Below, one piece after another: positions 47,001-53,000 of a stretch of DNA of 64,000 nucleotides. The notes under the pieces were generated by a model. The model was not told the DNA's origin. It saw nothing but the letters and a program-made list of their open reading frames with translations, and made no database searches. The position numbers were made by a program, and so were the translations under genes. Where the stretch lies: assembly GCF_024166365.1 (NCBI RefSeq), contig NC_064836.1:36190833-36254832 (forward strand), given 5' to 3'. Each line of letters begins with the position of its first letter. Positions within the stretch are counted from its first letter, which is position 1. Source of the DNA: Elephas maximus indicus. Its lineage: Eukaryota; Chordata; Mammalia; Proboscidea; Elephantidae.

Positions 47001-50000
47001 AAAAATGTATTTTTGCTTTATAGAGACTCAAGCTGGAATGATTGAGGCATATACAAAATATAATTAAAATGTAATTCTTAATTGAAAGAAATAAAGGTGA
47101 AATGAGAAAATACAAAAGACTTATTTTTTAGTACCGGGAGACTAATATTTGATTGCAATAAATTATGGAAGGATTTTTTCAGAAAATTCTTACAGAAATC
47201 AAAAAGTTCTTCAGTGGTTACCATCGATGGGAGGGAAGGGAATGGGGAGTCACTCCCAGATACTTGTTATTTTTGGTGATGGGAAAGGCAATACTGAATG
47301 TGGGTGAAGTGGGCACAGCTTAGCCAAAGTAAAATGATAACAATAAGATTTACACAAGATTAAGGGACTTTATTGGTAAATGCTATAATAGATACAATTT
47401 GGCAACAACAGCAGTAACAAACAAAAATATGTGAGTGGATGTTTGTTGTTGTTAAGCACCGTGGAAATGGTTCTGACTCATAGCCACCCTATGTATAACA
47501 GAACATAGGGTCCTGCACCATCCCCACAATCATTGCTATGTTTGAGCCACTGCATCAACTCATCTCGTTCAGGGTTTTCCTCTTTTTTGCTTACACTTTA
47601 CTTCAGGGACTGGTCCTTCCAGACAGCGTGTCCAAAGTATGTAAGACGCAGTCTCGCCATCCTTGCTTCTAAGGAGCATTCTTCCAAGACAGATTTGTTT
47701 GTTCATTTGGCGGTCCATGGTATATTCAATTGGGAAACCCTGGTGGCGTAGTGGTTAAGTGCTACAGCTGCTAACCAAAGGGTCAGCAGTTCAAATCCAC
47801 CAGGCGCTCCTTGGAAACTCTATGGGGCAGTTCTACTCTGTCCTATAGGGTCGCTATGAGTCGGAATTGACTCGACGGCACTGGGTTTGGTTGGATGTTG
47901 GTATATTCAATATTCTTCGCCAACACCATAATTCAAAGGCATCAATTCTTCTTTGGTCTTCCTTATTCATTGTCCAGCTTTCACATGCATATGAGGCAAC
48001 TGAAAACACCATGGCTTGGGTCAGGTGCATCTTAGTCCTCAAGGTGACATGTTAGCTTTTTAATACCTTAAAAGGGTCTTTTGCAGCAAATTTGCCCAAT
48101 GCAATGTGTCTTTTAATTTCTTGACTGTGCTGCTCCCACTGTGGGCGTTGACTGTGGGTCTAAATAAAATAAAATATTTGACGACTTCAATATTTTCTCC
48201 TTTTATCATGATGTTCCTTATTGGTCCAGCTATAAGGATGTTTGTTTTCTTTATGTTGAGGTGTAACCCATACTGAAGGTTGTAGCCTTTGATCTTCATC
48301 AGTAAGTGCTTCCACTCCTCTTTACTTTCAGCATGCAATGTTGTGTCATCTGCATATCGCACATTGTTAATGAGTCTTCTGTCAATCCTGGTGCCAAGTT
48401 CTTCTTCATGTAGTCCAGCTTCCCAGATTATTTGCTCAGCATGCACATGGGGTAAGTATGGTGAAAGGACACAACCCTGATGCACACCTTTGTAGATTTT
48501 AAACCATGCAGTATCCCTTTGTTATGTTTGAACGGCTGCTCCTTGGTCTATGTACAGGTTCCATATGAGCACAATTAAGTGTTCAGGAATTCCCATTCTT
48601 CGAAATTATATCAATAATTTGTTATGATCCACATAGTCAAATGCCTTTGCATAGTCAATAAAACACAGGTATATTCCTGCTATTTTCTTCTTTCAGCCAA
48701 AATCCATCTGACATCAGCAATGATATCCTTGATTCCACATCCTCTTCTGAATCCAGCTTGAATTTCTGGCCGTTCCCTGTTGACGTACTGCTGCAACTGC
48801 TTTTGAATTATCTTCAGCATGTGATATTAAGGATATTGTTCAATAATTTCTGCATTCTTTTGGATCACCTTTATTTAGAATGGGGACAAATATGAACTTC
48901 TCCAGTCGGTTGACCAGGTAAGTGTCTTCCAAATTTCTTGGCATAGATGAGTAAGCGCTTCTAGCATTGCATCCTTTTATTAAAACATTTCATTTGGTGT
49001 TTTGTCAATTTCTGGAGCCTTGTTTTTTGCCAGAGCCTTCGGTGCAGCTCGGGCTTCTTCCTTCAGTACCACTGGTTTCTGATCAGATGTTTCCATCTGA
49101 AATGGATAAACATTGGCCAGTTCTTTCAGGTACAGTGACTCCGTGTATTCTTTCCATCTTCTTTTGATGCTTCATGTGTCATTCAATTTTTTGCCCATAG
49201 AACTCTTCAATATTGCAACTTGAGGCTTGAATTTTTTCTTCAGTCCTTTCCAGCTTCAGAAATACTGACAGAGTTCTTCCTTTTTGGTTTTCTTACTGCT
49301 GGCATTTGCACATTTCATTATAATACTTTACTTTGTATTCTTGAGCCACCCTTTGGAATTTTCTGTTCAGCTGTTTTGCTTCATCATTTCTTCCTTTTGC
49401 TTTAGTTACTCTACGTTCCAGAGCATGTTTCAGAGAAACTCTGAAAGCGAGCAATTACACAGGTGGATATATATGCATATATGTGTATAGCAAGTTACAT
49501 GTGTGTATATACGTGGGCATACATAGGTGTATCTGTAGGCACAGATATGCATGTTTGTGCGTGCTGCACGTATATTCATGTATATAATAAAGTACACAGA
49601 CAGAACCAAACACTTTGCAGGACTGATTAACTGGGTTTGAAGGCTTTGGACCATAGTCTCATGGGACAACTTGGTCAATTGGCACAACATAGTATATAAA
49701 GTTTATGTTCTACATCCTAGTATGGCAAGTAGTGTCTATGGTCTTAAGAGCTTGTGAGCAGCCATCTAAGACACAACTATTGGTCTCTACTTTTCAGGAG
49801 CAAAAGAGAAAGAAGGAAACCAAAGACTCAGAGAAGAATCTGGTCTACAGAACTACTTGTCTACACAAACCACAGACTCTTCTATGCAGAGACCATAAGA
49901 ACTAGATGGTGCCTGGCTATCACTACCAACTGTTCTGACCAGGGACACATAGATGGTCCCAGATAATGAGAGAAAATTTTAAAATGAAACTCTAATTCTT

Positions 50001-53000
50001 ATTTAAAAACAATAAAAACAAGGCCAGACTATCTAAAAGAGGAACCCCTGAGACTACCACCCAGAGAGATCCTTTAAAATTTTAACTGAAACAACTCTTG
50101 GAGGTCACCTTTCAGCTAAATAACAGATTGGCTCATAAATAGTATCACCTCTAAGTACTGTGCCCCCTTTTAAAAACAACGACAACAACAGCAAAAAAAC
50201 AAAAAACTAAATGAGACCCAATGGTCAACATTCACCCTAGAGAAGGTGTGGGGGTGGGAAGGAGGTAGGGAAGCTAAATAAATGGAAACAGAAAAACCAG
50301 AATGGAAATATAGAGAACATTGACACGATGTAGAAAATGTAAACAAATGTCAGTGAACAACATGTACAGAAATTGTTAAATGGGAACCTAATTTGCTATG
50401 TAAACTTCCACCAAAAACTCAATAAAATATTTTTAAAAAGGAAATCTTTGGCAGCTAAGAAAAAAAAAAAAAAGATAAACAAAATATGGTGCATACATAC
50501 AATGGAATATTACTCAGTTTTAAAGAGAATTGAAGTCTTGATACATGTCACTACATGGATGAACCTTGAAAACTTTATGCTAAGTAAAATAAGTCAGTCA
50601 CAAAAGGGTAAATACTGAATGTTCCCACTTATATGAAATAGGCAAATGTATAAAGACCAGAGTTTATTAGTGGTTACCAGGTGTGGGAGGGAGAGAGGGA
50701 GAGTCATTGCTTAGGGAGCACAGCGTTTCTGTTAATGGTGGTGGAATAATTTGGAAAAGGGTAGTGGCAATGGCTGTTGAACATGATGAGTATAACCAAT
50801 GTTATTGAATCACCCATGTAAAAATTGTTGAATTGGCAAATATTTTTATATATACCTTTACCACAGACACACAAAGTACATAAGCAGACACCATGGGGGG
50901 AGGGGGAAAAGTAATGTGAGATTAAAGAATACTCTTTCAACATCTAAATTGGATATCATGGCATAAGGACTGGGTGGGGAGGGGACAGGAATGTATAGCC
51001 ATAGTATTTAGCCTGGACCCAAAAGTAAAAACCACCAGGAAATTGAGAAGCAGGAGATAGGAGAAATTAACTTCACTTCCTTTGTCCCTCCTGAACATCC
51101 TGTTCCATCTCTTTTCTCTCCCACTCTGCTCACTTTTTTGGCCTTTCCAGGACCCTCCATGGCAGCTCACCCATCCCTGTTTGTCCCCTGTGTAAATGTT
51201 CCGTAGTCCCAAATAACTGCTAATCATTATGTTCCTCTTCCTACCTGTTACAGATTGAATTGTGTCCGTCCAAAAATATGTGTTGAAATCCTAATCCTTG
51301 TACCTGTAAATATGACCTTGGTTGGAAAGAGGGGCTTTCTTTTGTTATAATAATGAGGTCATACAAGAGTAGGGTGGGTCCTAGACCTAAACACTAATGA
51401 GTTATAAAAAGAGCAGAAGAGACACAGAGACAGACACAAGAGGAAGACAGATGGCAACGAACATCAAGGAATTCCCAGGGCTACCAACAAGGAAGAACCT
51501 CTCCCTACAGCCACACCACAAATTCAAACTTTTAGCCCCCAGAACTGTGAGAAAATAAATATCTGTTCTTTAAAGCCACCCACTGTTGGTATTTGTGTTA
51601 TGACCCAAAGCCAATGCCGTTGAGTTGAATCTGACTCATAGTGACCCTACAGGACAGGGTAGAGCTGCCCCATAGGATTTCTAAGGAGCAGTGGGTAGAT
51701 CTGAATTGCCAGCCTTTTGGTTAGCAGCCTAATGCTTAACCACTGTGCAATCAGGGCCTTCCAGGGACATAAGACACTACCTCCTCATTTAAAACTAATT
51801 CACCAAAAAGAGTGAGTGTCTTATTAGTTTAATCATGTAAAATATTAAAATTCAGAATTAGAATCTCATGAACTTAAATAATTGTTTAAATGATTAGTTA
51901 CTTAAGACCAAGAGTTTTGAATGATGGGTTGATTCTGATTATAGTATAGTTTTACTTGACATGCACATATAACACTCATTATATGCCAGGAACTATTGTA
52001 AGCACTGTATAGACAGCTCACTGAATTTCTCCAGCCCTGGTACCCTTCTTTTTTCTTTCTCTCTTTCCTTCAAACGTATTTCTCTTTGACCCCAAGAAAC
52101 TAAGACACTCCAGAAGAGGGATCAGGCACTTGGGACCCGTTTCTTAAATGCTCCCAATCCTTGGTTTAAACAAGTGTCATATTTAAGAAATAGCAATACT
52201 GGCTTCCTAGTATTAATTGTAGTCTAGGTCAAAGATCCTATGGAGAAAGAGGCCCCGGATAAGTAATGCATTATTGAAAAAGAAGAGCAAAGTGGGAGGC
52301 CTCACTCTACCTGATTTTAGAACCTATTACACTGCCACAATAGTCAAAACAGCCTGGTACTGGTACAACAACAGATACATAGACCAATGGAACAGAATTG
52401 AGAATCCAGACATAAATCTATCCACGTATGAGCAGTTGATATTTGACAAAGGTCCCAAATCAGTTAAATGGGGAAAAGACAGTCTTTTTAACAAATGGCG
52501 CTGGCGTAACTGGATATCCTTCTGCAAAAAAATGAAACAAGACCCATACCTCACTCCATGCACAAAAAACTAACTCAAAATGGATCCAAGACCTAACTAT
52601 AAAATCTAAAACGATAAAGATCATGGAAGAAAAATTAGGGACAATGTTAGGAGCCCTAATACCTGGCATAAACAATATACAAAACATTACTAACAATGCA
52701 GAAGAAAAACCAGATAACTGGGAGCTCCTACAAATCAAACACCTATGCTCATCGAAAGACTTCACCAAAAGAATAAAAAGACTACCTACAGACTGGAAAA
52801 AGGTTTTGGCTATGGCATTTCCAATCAGCGCCTAATCTCTAAAATCTACATGATACTGCCAAAACTCAACTACAAAAAGACAAATAACCCAATTAAAAAA
52901 TGGACAAAAGATATGAATAGACACTTCACTAAAGAAGACATTCAGGTAGCTAACAGATACGTGAGGAAATGCTCACGATCGTTAGCCATAAGAGAAATGC

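Larger units (their letters stand above)
47436..49440 (-). mobile_element. RTE (BovB-clade) LINE, 2 kb, interrupted by an AfroSINE
   Basis: Antisense RTE from the pre-RT region (49200-49440) through the reverse transcriptase (48060-48700) to the 3' end near 47436. Frames are broken. An AfroSINE sits in the 3' part at 47731-47899 with a perfect target-site duplication. Confidence 0.94.
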
